Below, in pieces: positions 25,843 through 33,606 of a DNA stretch of 64,000 nt (position 1 is the first letter of the stretch; each line of letters opens with the position of its first letter). Origin of the DNA: Actinomycetota bacterium (lineage in GTDB: Bacteria > Actinomycetota > Actinomycetes > Propionibacteriales > Nocardioidaceae). A model generated the notes under the pieces. That model made no database searches, was not told the DNA's origin, and saw nothing but the letters and a program-made list of their open reading frames with translations. The translations under genes were made by a program, and so were the position numbers. Location: assembly GCA_009701885.1 (NCBI GenBank), contig WLJH01000021.1, positions 1 through 64,000 on the forward strand. The letters run 5' to 3'.

Positions 25843-26942
25843 CAGGCCCCGCTGCCGGACGCGGTCGCGCCGCCCGCCTCGGTCACCAGCCGCCGGCAGC
25901 GCTGCTCGAGGTAGGACACGACCTGCCCCAGCAGGGCGTAGGACTCGTTGGTGGTCTGCTTGTTCACGTAGCGGTACCAGATCTGCTGGGCGATCACCGC
26001 GAGCCGGAACAGCCCGAACACCTCGTAGAAGACCAGGTCGCGCTCGCTGGGGGCGTGCCCGGTGCGGGCGCAGTAGCGGTCGACCCACTCCCGGCGCGTC
26101 CACATGCCCGGCGCGTTCGAGGGCTGGCGGCGGAAGAGCTGGAACAGGTCGTCGTCGTCGGCCTCGACCCAGTAGGCGATCATCGAGGAGAGGTCCATGA
26201 GCGGGTCGCCGACGGTGGCCAGCTCCCAGTCGAGCACGGCGCGCACCTGAAGGTCCTCGTCGAGCACGAGGTTGTCGAGCCGGTAGTCGTTGTGGATGAG
26301 CACCTGGCCGACGTCGGCCGGCTGGTGCTCCTCGATCCAGGCGAGCACGTCGGACCAGTCGCCGGTGTCGTCGGTGCGCGAGCCGTCGAGGCGACGGATC
26401 CACCCGCGGACCTGGCGGCCGACGTACCCCTCGCCCTTGCCGAGCGCGGCCAGCGCCGGCACCGACGCGACGTCGACGGAGTGCAGGGCGACCAGCACGT
26501 CGAGGACCCGCCCGCACAGCGCGTCGGCCTCCTCGGGCGCGAGCGGCTCGGGGAGGTCCTGGCGCAGGATCAGCCCGGGGACCTTCTCCATCACGTAGAA
26601 CTCCGAGCCCAGCACGGACTCGTCCGGCTCGTGGCCGATCATCGTGGCGACGTACGGGAACACCGGCTGGAGCGCCGCCTGGATGCCGTGCTCGCGCCCC
26701 ATGTCGTGGGCGCCCGCGGCCTTCTTGCCCGACGGCGGGCGGCGCAGGATCAGGTCCCCCCCGTTGGTCGAGCTCGTCGAGACCGTGCGCACCAGGTAGG
26801 TCAGGTTCGACGCCCCGCCGCGGAACTGCTGGACCTCGGTGACCGGGCCCTCGCCACGCTCGGCGAGCCAGGCGGTCAGCGCGTCGACGTCGAACGCGTC
26901 CTCGTCGCGCACCGGGCGCGCGGTGTTCTCGGCGCTGCTCAC
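25842..26942 (-). CDS. APH-type phosphotransferase (ACAD10/11 and LvaA relative)
   Basis: The protein has 366 residues. Kinase landmarks are a Gly-rich N-lobe strand QFRGGASNLTYLV, ILRRPPSGKKAAGAHDM with the nucleotide-binding Lys, the catalytic loop LIHNDYRLDNLVLD and the metal-binding LDWELATVGDPLMDL. The Arg in the catalytic loop and the PPSG(K) element are typical of the acyl-CoA-associated APH group, not of aminoglycoside resistance enzymes. The group includes the kinase domain of mammalian ACAD10/11 and LvaA, which phosphorylates 4-hydroxyacyl-CoA. The gene lies between an SDR and a histidine phosphatase gene with 4-nt and 1-nt overlaps. Confidence 0.88.
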   Translation of the reverse strand: MSSAENTARPVRDEDAFDVDALTAWLAERGEGPVTEVQQFRGGASNLTYLVRTVSTSSTNGGDLILRRPPSGKKAAGAHDMGREHGIQAALQPVFPYVATMIGHEPDESVLGSEFYVMEKVPGLILRQDLPEPLAPEEADALCGRVLDVLVALHSVDVASVPALAALGKGEGYVGRQVRGWIRRLDGSRTDDTGDWSDVLAWIEEHQPADVGQVLIHNDYRLDNLVLDEDLQVRAVLDWELATVGDPLMDLSSMIAYWVEADDDDLFQLFRRQPSNAPGMWTRREWVDRYCARTGHAPSERDLVFYEVFGLFRLAVIAQQIWYRYVNKQTTNESYALLGQVVSYLEQRCRRLVTEAGGATASGSGA

Positions 26943-27730
26943 GCCTGTCCTCCTGCCAGCTTGTCGAGGCTGCGGGCCTGCGCCCGCATGACGGCGTCGT
27001 ACGACGCCCGGTCGGTGCGCTTGAGCTCGACCGCCCCGCGGGCTGGCTCGTCGGGCACGATCAGCTCCTCACCCGCGTCGAGACCCGCGAGGACGGCGGC
27101 CGCGACGTCCTCGGCGGAGATGGGCGACTCGGTGACCAGCCGGCCGACGACGTGCCCGAGCGCCTTGTCGGCACCGCGCATCGAGTCCAGCAGGTTGGTG
27201 CGGAAGAACCCCGGACAGACCGCGTGCGCGGTGATGCCGTGCGAGGCCAGCTCGTGGCCGGCGGTCTCGGTCAGGGCGACGACCGCGGCCTTGACCGCGT
27301 TGTACGACGCCATGCCCGCGGGGTGCACGAGCCCGGCGAGGCTGGCGACGTTGACGAACCGACCGCTGCCCTGGGCCTTCATCAGCGGCGTGAACGCGCG
27401 GATGCCGCGCACCATCCCGAAGAGGTTGATGTCGAAGATCCACTGCCACTCCTCGAGCGTGGCGACGTCGAGGCGCCCCCCGCCCGCGACCCCGGCGTTG
27501 TTGACCAGGACGTCGAGGCCGCCCCAGGTCTGCTCGACGTGGGCCAGGGCCGCGGCCCAGTCCTCGTCGCTGCAGATGTCGAGGTGGAGGCCCTCGCCCG
27601 ACCCGTCGTAGGAGATGTCGGTGCGCAGCACCCGGTCACCCCGCGCCTCGAAGGCGTCGGCGAGCGCGGCGCCGAGCCCGGACGCGGCGCCGGTGACGAG
27701 GACGCGGGCCGAGCCGGTGCCGGCGCTCAT
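26939..27730 (-). CDS. SDR-family oxidoreductase of the kinase operon
   Basis: The enzyme has 263 residues with TGAASGLGAALADAF near the N-terminus, NNAGVAGGGRLD, the active-site Ser in NVASLAGLVHPAG and the catalytic Y-x-x-x-K in ASYNAVKAAVVALTE. The Asp after beta2 (LRTDISYD) favours NAD(H). It overlaps both neighbours by 4 nt. In the levulinate pathway a comparable dehydrogenase, LvaD, makes the 4-hydroxyacyl-CoA that the kinase uses, so the same role is plausible here. Confidence 0.88.
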   Translation of the reverse strand: MSAGTGSARVLVTGAASGLGAALADAFEARGDRVLRTDISYDGSGEGLHLDICSDEDWAAALAHVEQTWGGLDVLVNNAGVAGGGRLDVATLEEWQWIFDINLFGMVRGIRAFTPLMKAQGSGRFVNVASLAGLVHPAGMASYNAVKAAVVALTETAGHELASHGITAHAVCPGFFRTNLLDSMRGADKALGHVVGRLVTESPISAEDVAAAVLAGLDAGEELIVPDEPARGAVELKRTDRASYDAVMRAQARSLDKLAGGQA

Positions 27731-29007
27731 CGGCGGGCGCCGTACTTGCCGAGCTCGAGGCGGGCGACGACGCCCTGGTGCACCTCGTCGGGGCCGTCGG
27801 CCAGCCGCAGGGCCCTGGCGTTCGTCCACGCGCCGGCGAGCGGGTGGTCGTCGGACATGCCGCCGCCGCCGTGGATCTGCATGGCGAAGTCGATGACCTG
27901 CAGGGCCATCCGCGGCACCGCGACCTTGATCTGGGAGACCTCGGAGAGCGCGTTGAGGGGGCCGCCGACGTCGAGCTTCCAGGCGGCGTTGAGCACCAGC
28001 AGCCGGGCCTGCTCGATGGCGATGCGGGCGTCGGCGATCCGCTCGCGGTTGCCGCCGAGGTTGGCCAGCGGCTTGCCGAAGGCGACCCGGTCGAGGCCGC
28101 GGCGGCAGGCGCGCTCGAGCGCCATCTCGGCCAGGCCGATGAGGCGCATGCAGTGGTGGATGCGGCCGGGGCCGAGCCGGCCCTGGGCGATCGCGAACGC
28201 CTCGCCGGGACCGAGCAGCAGGTTGGAGACCGGGACCCGCACGTCGGTGAAGGAGACCTCGCCGTGGCCGATCGGCTCGTCGTACATCCCCATCGTCGGC
28301 AGCAGCCGCTCGATCTTCACGCCGGGGCTGTCCAGCGGCACGAGCACCATCGTGTGGCGGTGGTGGCGGTCGATGCCGGGCTCGTCCTCCAGCTTCTCAG
28401 GGGTGTCGCGCAGGCCCATGAAGACCGCGACCTTGCAGTCGGGGTGGCCCACACCGGTCGACCACCACTTGCGACCGTTGATGACGACCTCGTCGCCGTG
28501 CACGACCGCGGTCGCGGCCATGTTGGTGGCGTCGCTGCTCGCCACGTCGGGCTCGGTCATCGCGAACGCCGAGCGGATCTCGCCGGCCAGCAGCGGCTCG
28601 AGCCACTGCTTGCGCTGATCCTCGGTGCCGTACTTCAGCAACACCTCCATGTTGCCGGTGTCGGGCGCGTTGCAGTTCATGACCAGCGGCGCGAGGTGGC
28701 TGCCGCCCGTGGCCTCCGCGACCGGCGCGTAGTCGACGTTGGTGAGCCCCTCGCCCCCGTCCACGCCGAACCTCGCGGCGTACTCCCCCGCGTGGTCCTT
28801 CGGGATCCACAGGTTCCACAGCCCGCGCGCCTTGGCCTCGGCCTTGAGCTCCTCGATGACCGGCAGCGGCTGCCACGGGTCACCGGTACGCCGCTGCTCG
28901 GCCAGGTCGGCGAGGTACTGCTCCTCGGCCGGGGCGACGACTTCGGCGATGAACGCGCGGGTCCGCTCGGTGAGGTCGGCGGCCCGGGGTGAGGGTGCGA
29001 AATCCAT
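27727..29007 (-). CDS. acyl-CoA dehydrogenase (ACAD11/LvaC-like), operon head
   Basis: The enzyme has 426 residues. Motifs include FAMTEPDVASSDATNMA (the T-E-P loop with SSDATN typical of the ACAD10/11 group), INGRKWWSTG, and a C-terminal QIHGGGGMSDDHPLAGAWTNARALRLADGPDEVH. The SSDATN and DGPDEVH blocks separate this group from ordinary fatty acyl-CoA dehydrogenases. The start ATG is preceded by TAGGTT at 7 nt (29015-29020), so the transcript is probably leaderless and this is the operon's first gene. Group members with a partner kinase convert 4-phosphoacyl-CoA to an enoyl-CoA. Confidence 0.9.
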   Translation of the reverse strand: MDFAPSPRAADLTERTRAFIAEVVAPAEEQYLADLAEQRRTGDPWQPLPVIEELKAEAKARGLWNLWIPKDHAGEYAARFGVDGGEGLTNVDYAPVAEATGGSHLAPLVMNCNAPDTGNMEVLLKYGTEDQRKQWLEPLLAGEIRSAFAMTEPDVASSDATNMAATAVVHGDEVVINGRKWWSTGVGHPDCKVAVFMGLRDTPEKLEDEPGIDRHHRHTMVLVPLDSPGVKIERLLPTMGMYDEPIGHGEVSFTDVRVPVSNLLLGPGEAFAIAQGRLGPGRIHHCMRLIGLAEMALERACRRGLDRVAFGKPLANLGGNRERIADARIAIEQARLLVLNAAWKLDVGGPLNALSEVSQIKVAVPRMALQVIDFAMQIHGGGGMSDDHPLAGAWTNARALRLADGPDEVHQGVVARLELGKYGARR

Positions 29008-29070
29008 GCCCGCGAACCTACCGGGCGCTCGGTCTGGTTCGAGGGCTGCGTCACATCTCGGGTAGCGGCG

Positions 29071-29147
29071 GCCGAGGTCGAGCCGACGGCTGGGGCCGCG
29101 CCTGCCGCCGAGGTCGAGCCGGCGGTTGAGGAGGTTGCGCAGCAACC
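29071..29147. repeat. intergenic repeat fragment with hairpin
   Basis: The motif GCCGAGGTCGAGCCG occurs at 29071 and 29107. It is followed by the perfect hairpin GGTTGC-GCA-GCAACC at 29133-29147 and then a CGTCTCGAAGCC stretch. This combination resembles an intergenic repeat I recall from Nocardioides genomes; only one copy lies in this window, so the assignment rests on memory. Confidence 0.45.
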
Positions 29148-29199
29148 GTCTCGAAGCCCCGGCTCAACGGGACGCCCGGTCGGTCGAGGTGTCCTCGGC

Positions 29200-29249
29200 G
29201 ATGTGGAGGTCCTGCACCGAACCACGCTCAGGCCAGGACCTCCAGATCC
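29200..29249. repeat. 50-bp element, copy 1 (terminator-like hairpin)
   Basis: Fifty bases match 30401-30450 with three or four differences. The copy contains the 11-bp inverted repeat TGGAGGTCCTG/CAGGACCTCCA with a loop of about 19 nt. It lies about 70 bp after the stop of the AbiEi-like gene and so may be its terminator. In reverse it still spells the DLEVLA ending of the DUF3626 gene followed by TGA, so it was probably copied from there. Confidence 0.75.
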
Positions 29250-29314
29250 GGCAGGCGACCGGCGTGCCCGGGTCGCCTGCCTGAGAAGAGCACGTCTCAC
29301 CGGGAGCATCCGTC

Positions 29315-30289
29315 CTACGCCGCGGCCTCCGATCTGACCACGCAGGAGTCGGAGCGGCACGGCACCGGCGTACCCGCCCATCCGCGCGCCTGCAGGACGC
29401 GCCCGACCACCGAGGCCAGGCGACAGCGGTCGAGGACCTGCTGCCACCCGGCGCGCAGGGTCAGGTCCCCGTGGACCGCGGCGTCCAGGTCGCGCTGCAG
29501 GTCGGCCCACCGATCGAGCGCCGCACTGTGCCCGATCCGCCCGTCGAGCTCGAGCAGGGCCTGCTGCGCGCGGTAGCGCACGTCGCGCACCACCCAGCGC
29601 AGCAGCTCGCCCTCGACCACCCGCACCACCTCTCGCACCTGGCGTTCCCCGCGCGGCAGCCCGTGCGCGCGCTCCACGTCGCGCAGGTAGCGGCGCTCCA
29701 GCGGGGACTGTGCCCCCTCCGCCACATCGGCCAGCACCTCGCGCAGCAGAGCCCGACGCGGGAGCTTGGGATGGTGGGACAGGGCGTCGAGCAGCCGGTC
29801 CGTCGTGGTGGCTCCCTCACGGACCACGTCGGCGATGGCTGCCACCGCTGCGTCCTCCCCGGCCGCGGTAGACGCGACCAGCAGGGCGGCGTGCTCGACA
29901 CGCAGCCGGGGCGGCGAGGCCTCGAGCAGCGCTGCCGACTCGAAGCAGCGCAGCTGCGTCACCGTGATCCCCGGGGTCCGCGCGACACGGCGCCCGTGCT
30001 GCACCGCCAGGTCGACGCGCCGTGGGCGGCCATCACCCTCCAGCCCTGCCGCGGACAGGGCGGCCTGAGCGGAGAGCACCGACCCCGGGTAGCGGAGCAG
30101 CGCAGCCCACTCGCGCTGCCGCTGCGACAGCGGGCCGGTGTGGTCGACGTAGACACCGTCGTGCACCCGCACCCACTCCCGCCGGCGCAGCATCCGCTCC
30201 ACGAAGACGGCATCCACCCCGAGGGACAGGGCCTGACCGCGCGACATGACGCCCGACTGCCGGCGCTGCAGTCGCAGGAGTGCATCCAT
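29315..30289 (-). CDS. AbiEi-like/DUF559 protein (orphan antitoxin-type or endonuclease-fold)
   Basis: The product has 324 residues. The N-terminus (LLRLQRRQSGVMSRGQALSLGV, then a WVRVHDGVYVDHTGPLS winged-helix turn) is the AbiEi antitoxin-type domain common in actinobacteria. The C-terminal 100 residues (RYRAQQALLELDGRIGHSAAL, with WADLQRDL and the LRAGW ending) look like a DUF559/Vsr-type nuclease fold, with an E-x-D-G-R core. No AbiEii-like toxin gene is adjacent. Such proteins occur in many copies per actinobacterial genome, and their function is unproven. Confidence 0.75.
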   Translation of the reverse strand: MDALLRLQRRQSGVMSRGQALSLGVDAVFVERMLRRREWVRVHDGVYVDHTGPLSQRQREWAALLRYPGSVLSAQAALSAAGLEGDGRPRRVDLAVQHGRRVARTPGITVTQLRCFESAALLEASPPRLRVEHAALLVASTAAGEDAAVAAIADVVREGATTTDRLLDALSHHPKLPRRALLREVLADVAEGAQSPLERRYLRDVERAHGLPRGERQVREVVRVVEGELLRWVVRDVRYRAQQALLELDGRIGHSAALDRWADLQRDLDAAVHGDLTLRAGWQQVLDRCRLASVVGRVLQARGWAGTPVPCRSDSCVVRSEAAA

Positions 30290-30400
30290 GAACTCAGCCT
30301 GTCCGCCCTAGAAGGTCCGCCGGGCAGCCCTTGACCCGCCTGTGCGGTCGGTGGCCGTGCGCTCGGCTGTGGACGGCCCATGGTCCGGTCCGTGTCACCC

Positions 30401-30450
30401 GATGTGGGGGTCCTGCACCGAACCAGGTTCAGGCCAGGACCTCCAGATCG
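30401..30450. repeat. 50-bp element, copy 2 at the 3' end of the DUF3626 gene
   Basis: This copy includes the last codons and stop of the DUF3626 gene (30429-30431) and an imperfect version of the same inverted repeat, so it is the likely source of the copy at 29200-29249. It can serve as the transcription terminator of the DUF3626 and ABC exporter operon. Confidence 0.7.
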
Positions 30451-31220
30451 GCTCGGCCCAGAGGTCGGCGACCGAACCGGGCGAGGCAGTGCCAGACCTG
30501 CTTGACCTCTTGGGGGTCGTACAGGCCAGAGCGTGCGGCGGTCGCGACCACCTCTGGGTCGAGCACTCCGTCCAGCGACTCAGCCAGATGCTGGACCAGC
30601 TCGACGATGTGGGCGCCGCGGTAATCCGGATCGATCGCTGCCGGCGACGCTGAGAAGCCGGGGTGCAGCTCCACCCGGCAGCCCAGCCGCTCCGCTGCCT
30701 CACGGACCGGCCCGTCGGCGTGACACGGGTCGAGGACGAGTGCTTCGACATCGCTGTCGAACCGGACGCCCCCGTGCACGTGCGCCTCCACGCAGTCGTC
30801 GAGGTCGTCGAACCCGGACGCGTCAGCCATGGCCGAAAGATGCGGCAGCAGCTCCGGCCCGCCCACATCGATCGGCTCAAGGACCGAGTCGGGGAAGCAG
30901 AAGGTGGAACGCGCGGTGACCTCCGGTCGCAGACGAAAGTGCGCCGAACCGAAGCGGATCGCCCCGCCGTACGGATCGATGCGGCGGTTCCATGCCCCGT
31001 AGACCGGTCGCTCGCTGTCTGGTCTGTCGTCGTACCGCCCGGCGAACAGGCGGCTCTCCCACCGCCACCGGTCGCCGCCGACCCGCGCGGTCAAGCCACC
31101 GTTGGAGGTGCGGGTCTCGAACTGCGAGCGGTAGACGCCGTCCCGCACCATCGACTCGATCACCAGCCCGTCCCCGAACGGCCAGCTCGGGTGGAACTGC
31201 AGCGTCACCCGTGCCTCCAC
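30429..31220 (-). CDS. DUF3626 family protein
   Basis: The 263-residue product is recognised by FHPSWPFGDGLVIESMVRDG, YRSQFETRTSNGGLTA, GDRWRWESRLFAGRYDD, VYGAWNRRIDPYGG and FGSAHFRLRPEV, all DUF3626 hallmarks. The C-terminal part carries AHVHGGVRF and a YRGAHIVELVQHLA segment. The start is probably the GTG at 31220 (a TTG lies two codons earlier), just after the permease stop, so it depends on coupling to that gene. Members from other bacteria have some 20-60 more N-terminal residues, so this copy may be N-terminally shortened. The function of the family is unknown. Confidence 0.8.
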   Translation of the reverse strand: MEARVTLQFHPSWPFGDGLVIESMVRDGVYRSQFETRTSNGGLTARVGGDRWRWESRLFAGRYDDRPDSERPVYGAWNRRIDPYGGAIRFGSAHFRLRPEVTARSTFCFPDSVLEPIDVGGPELLPHLSAMADASGFDDLDDCVEAHVHGGVRFDSDVEALVLDPCHADGPVREAAERLGCRVELHPGFSASPAAIDPDYRGAHIVELVQHLAESLDGVLDPEVVATAARSGLYDPQEVKQVWHCLARFGRRPLGRADLEVLA

Positions 31221-31229
31221 GACCAAAAC

Positions 31230-32735
31230 CTAGGCGGCGGTCGTCACGACGACCCGGGCCCGCTCGGTGGGGGTGGTCCAGCGGGTGTGGGCGCGGGCGA
31301 GCCGGAAGCCGGACCAGCAGAGGAAGGGCACGGCCACGAGCACGGCGGCGAGGGGGTCGTCGAGCCGGGCGAGGGCGGAGAACACCAGCCCGGTGAGGGT
31401 GGTGGAGAGCGCGAGGCGGCTGGAGTAGCCGACCATCATCAGCGGCGGGGCGGGGGTGGCGCGGGCGGAGCGGAGGTCGACGGCGTACGGGTGGGCCAGC
31501 GACCAGCGCATGGCGGCGGCGACGACCTGGACGGTGACCACGGCGAGCATGGCGAGGAGGGCGGTGACCTCGGAGGCAGTGGGTACGCCGGCGCGCAGCG
31601 CCCCGAGGACGACGGTCACGAGCGAGGCGACGAGCAGGAACTCCGCGAGCACCCAGGCGCGTGCGGCGAACACCGTGCCGGGGCCGACGGGGAGGCTCTC
31701 GCGCCACAGCCCGCCCCGGCCGTCGAGGCACCACGCGTTGACCCCGAAGAGCAGCGCGCCGCCGGAGGCGACCAGCCCGGGCAGGATGATCAGCTGCGCC
31801 CACGGCAGGGCACCGAGCAGCGCGATGACACCGGGGCCGACGGCGAGCACCGCGAGCCCGCGGCGCATCGGCACCGCGCGCCACACCGAGGCGCGGTCGG
31901 TGCGCACGAGCACGGCGAGGTCGGTGCGGGGCAGCCGGCGGGCGCGGTAGGACCCGGACTCCACGCGCAGCTCGTCATGCGGGACCCGCCGGGTCGCCAG
32001 GTGGGCCGGCACGGCGCCGAGCACGACGGCGGCCAGCGCGAGCCCGGCCAGGGTCCCGACCACCCCGGCCCAGGCCCAGGACGGCCCGCCGACGGAGGTG
32101 GCGACGACCCGCACGGTCGGCACCTGGTCCAGCAGCGGCACCAGGTCGCCGCGCACCTGCAGCACGAGCACGGCGGCCACCGACGACACGGTCGCGACCC
32201 GCAGCACCCCCTCGCCGAACCGCAGCCGTCGCAGCCCCTCCAGCGTCCACGCCACGACCTGGCCCAGGGCGGTGGCCAGCACCAGCCACAGCAACATCGC
32301 GACCTGCATGGTGAGCAGCGACCAGCCCCACCCGGTGCCGTACGCCGCCGCGCCGAGCAGCGACCAGGACTGCAGCAGCCACGCGACGTTGAGCGGGGCG
32401 AGGACGAGCGCGCCGAGGTGGTCGGTCGTCGGGCTGACCGGGTGGACCGAGGCGGGGTCGCGCGCGAGCAGCTCGCGCCCGCCGCCGGAGGCGACCGCCG
32501 CCACGACCGAGACCAGCACCAGGGCGGCCAGGGCGGTCGGCAGCACGATGAGCACGTCGCGGGCGCGATCGCCCTCCCCCGCGCCCGGCACGAGGGACGG
32601 GACGACCGCCACCGCGACCGAGCCCAGCGCGAAGAGGACCAGGCCCGCCCGGAAGGCGCGTGGCCGGCGTACGTGCGCGGCGCGGAAGCGGACCAGGGTG
32701 CCGACGTCGGCGACCGCCCGCACCGCCTCGGTCAC
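31230..32735 (-). CDS. ABC exporter membrane subunit
   Basis: The protein has 501 residues from the GTG at 32735 (VTEAVRAVADVGTL); an upstream start would overlap the ATPase gene by 26 nt. About ten or more hydrophobic helices are evident, from FRAGLVLFALGSVAVAVVPSL through ALVLAPLNVAWLLQ to a C-terminal VLVAVPFLCWSGFRLARA. There is no known binding-site motif. Its place 25 bp after a single ATPase gene makes a two-gene exporter likely. Confidence 0.8.
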   Translation of the reverse strand: MTEAVRAVADVGTLVRFRAAHVRRPRAFRAGLVLFALGSVAVAVVPSLVPGAGEGDRARDVLIVLPTALAALVLVSVVAAVASGGGRELLARDPASVHPVSPTTDHLGALVLAPLNVAWLLQSWSLLGAAAYGTGWGWSLLTMQVAMLLWLVLATALGQVVAWTLEGLRRLRFGEGVLRVATVSSVAAVLVLQVRGDLVPLLDQVPTVRVVATSVGGPSWAWAGVVGTLAGLALAAVVLGAVPAHLATRRVPHDELRVESGSYRARRLPRTDLAVLVRTDRASVWRAVPMRRGLAVLAVGPGVIALLGALPWAQLIILPGLVASGGALLFGVNAWCLDGRGGLWRESLPVGPGTVFAARAWVLAEFLLVASLVTVVLGALRAGVPTASEVTALLAMLAVVTVQVVAAAMRWSLAHPYAVDLRSARATPAPPLMMVGYSSRLALSTTLTGLVFSALARLDDPLAAVLVAVPFLCWSGFRLARAHTRWTTPTERARVVVTTAA

Positions 32736-32760
32736 GGGGTGGTGCCGGTGGGGGCGGGGC

Positions 32761-33495
32761 TCAGTCGAGGAGCGAGCGGTAGGCACGCGCGCCCTCCTCG
32801 CCGGCCATCTCCTCCGAGGTCAGCTCGGCGACCTGCGATCCGCCGCGCAGCACCGAGACCGTCGAGCAGGCGGCGATGGCGAGCTCGCGCAGGTGGGTGG
32901 AGACCAGCACCGCGGCACCGCGGGCCCGGGCGTCGGCGACCACGTCGAGGGTGGCCTCGACGCCGATCGGGTCGACGCCGTCGAAGGGTTCGTCGAGCAG
33001 CAGCACCTCGGGCTCGTGCAGGGCGGCCAGCACCACCGAGAGCCGTCGGCCCATGCCGTGGCTGAACCCAGCGGTGACACGGTGCGCGACGTCGCCGAGC
33101 TCGAAGCGCTCGAGCAGGTCGCGGCCGCGCTCCTCCCAGCCGCCCGGACCCGTGGGGAGCCGGCGCAGCCGGGCCGCGAGCTGCAGGTGCTCCCACGGGG
33201 TGGCGCGCGGGACGAGGCCGCCGACGTCGGGGCAGTAGCCGACGGCACGCTTGGCGGCCAGCGGGTGCCGGTGCACGTCGTGCCCGGCGACCAGCACCGT
33301 TCCCGAGGACGGCGGGACGACCCCCGCAAGCACCCGCATCGTCGTGGACTTGCCCGCGCCGTTGCGCCCGAGGAGCGCCGTCGCCCTCCCGGCGTACGCC
33401 GTCAGGTGGACCCCCGCCACGGCTTCGACCTCCCCGAAGCGGACGTGCAGGTCACGCACCTCGACCAGCGCCCGCAGCTGCTCTCCCTCTCCCAC
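32761..33495 (-). CDS. ABC transporter ATP-binding protein (exporter type)
   Basis: The protein has 244 residues. Walker A is LLGRNGAGKSTTM near residue 42, the signature is FSHGMGRRLSVVLAAL (a degenerate, exporter-type signature), Walker B is EVLLLDEPFDGVDP and the H-loop is VLVSTHLREL. The DVGGLVPRATPWEHL region is typical of ABC-2 exporters. The start is uncertain: GTG 33495 is used here, with GGAGG only one base upstream. The gene is divergent from the 444-aa protein gene. Confidence 0.87.
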   Translation of the reverse strand: MGEGEQLRALVEVRDLHVRFGEVEAVAGVHLTAYAGRATALLGRNGAGKSTTMRVLAGVVPPSSGTVLVAGHDVHRHPLAAKRAVGYCPDVGGLVPRATPWEHLQLAARLRRLPTGPGGWEERGRDLLERFELGDVAHRVTAGFSHGMGRRLSVVLAALHEPEVLLLDEPFDGVDPIGVEATLDVVADARARGAAVLVSTHLRELAIAACSTVSVLRGGSQVAELTSEEMAGEEGARAYRSLLD

Positions 33496-33606
33496 GCCTC
33501 CATGGTGGGGCCTGCGTCGCCTCGGGGTGACCGTTCTCGGGTTGACCGGGTCAAACCGACCGAGCCGCCCGGTTTCGCAGGCGTCGCGTCGGGGGACACC
33601 GTCGTG

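Larger units (their letters stand above)
29008..29314. other. 307-bp intergenic region with the ACAD promoter and repeat fragments
   Basis: The region separates two minus-strand genes. It holds the leaderless promoter of the acyl-CoA dehydrogenase gene (29015-29020), a repeat-like stretch with two copies of GCCGAGGTCGAGCCG (29071 and 29107) and a GGTTGC/GCAACC hairpin, and a copy of a 50-bp terminator-like element (29200-29249). No open frame in it is convincing. Confidence 0.75.

Noticed and set aside
25842..26942. Aminoglycoside resistance phosphotransferase
   Set aside because: The motifs and operon (acyl-CoA dehydrogenase, SDR) place it in the acyl-CoA-associated APH group, not among resistance enzymes.
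26939..27449. Arg-rich frames opposite or shifted against the SDR gene
   Set aside because: They are other-frame shadows of GC-rich coding sequence with no start signal and no conserved motif.
29101..29160. tRNA-like cloverleaf in the repeat region
   Set aside because: The GGTTGC/GCAACC hairpin is isolated; no acceptor stem or T-arm motif can be built around it.
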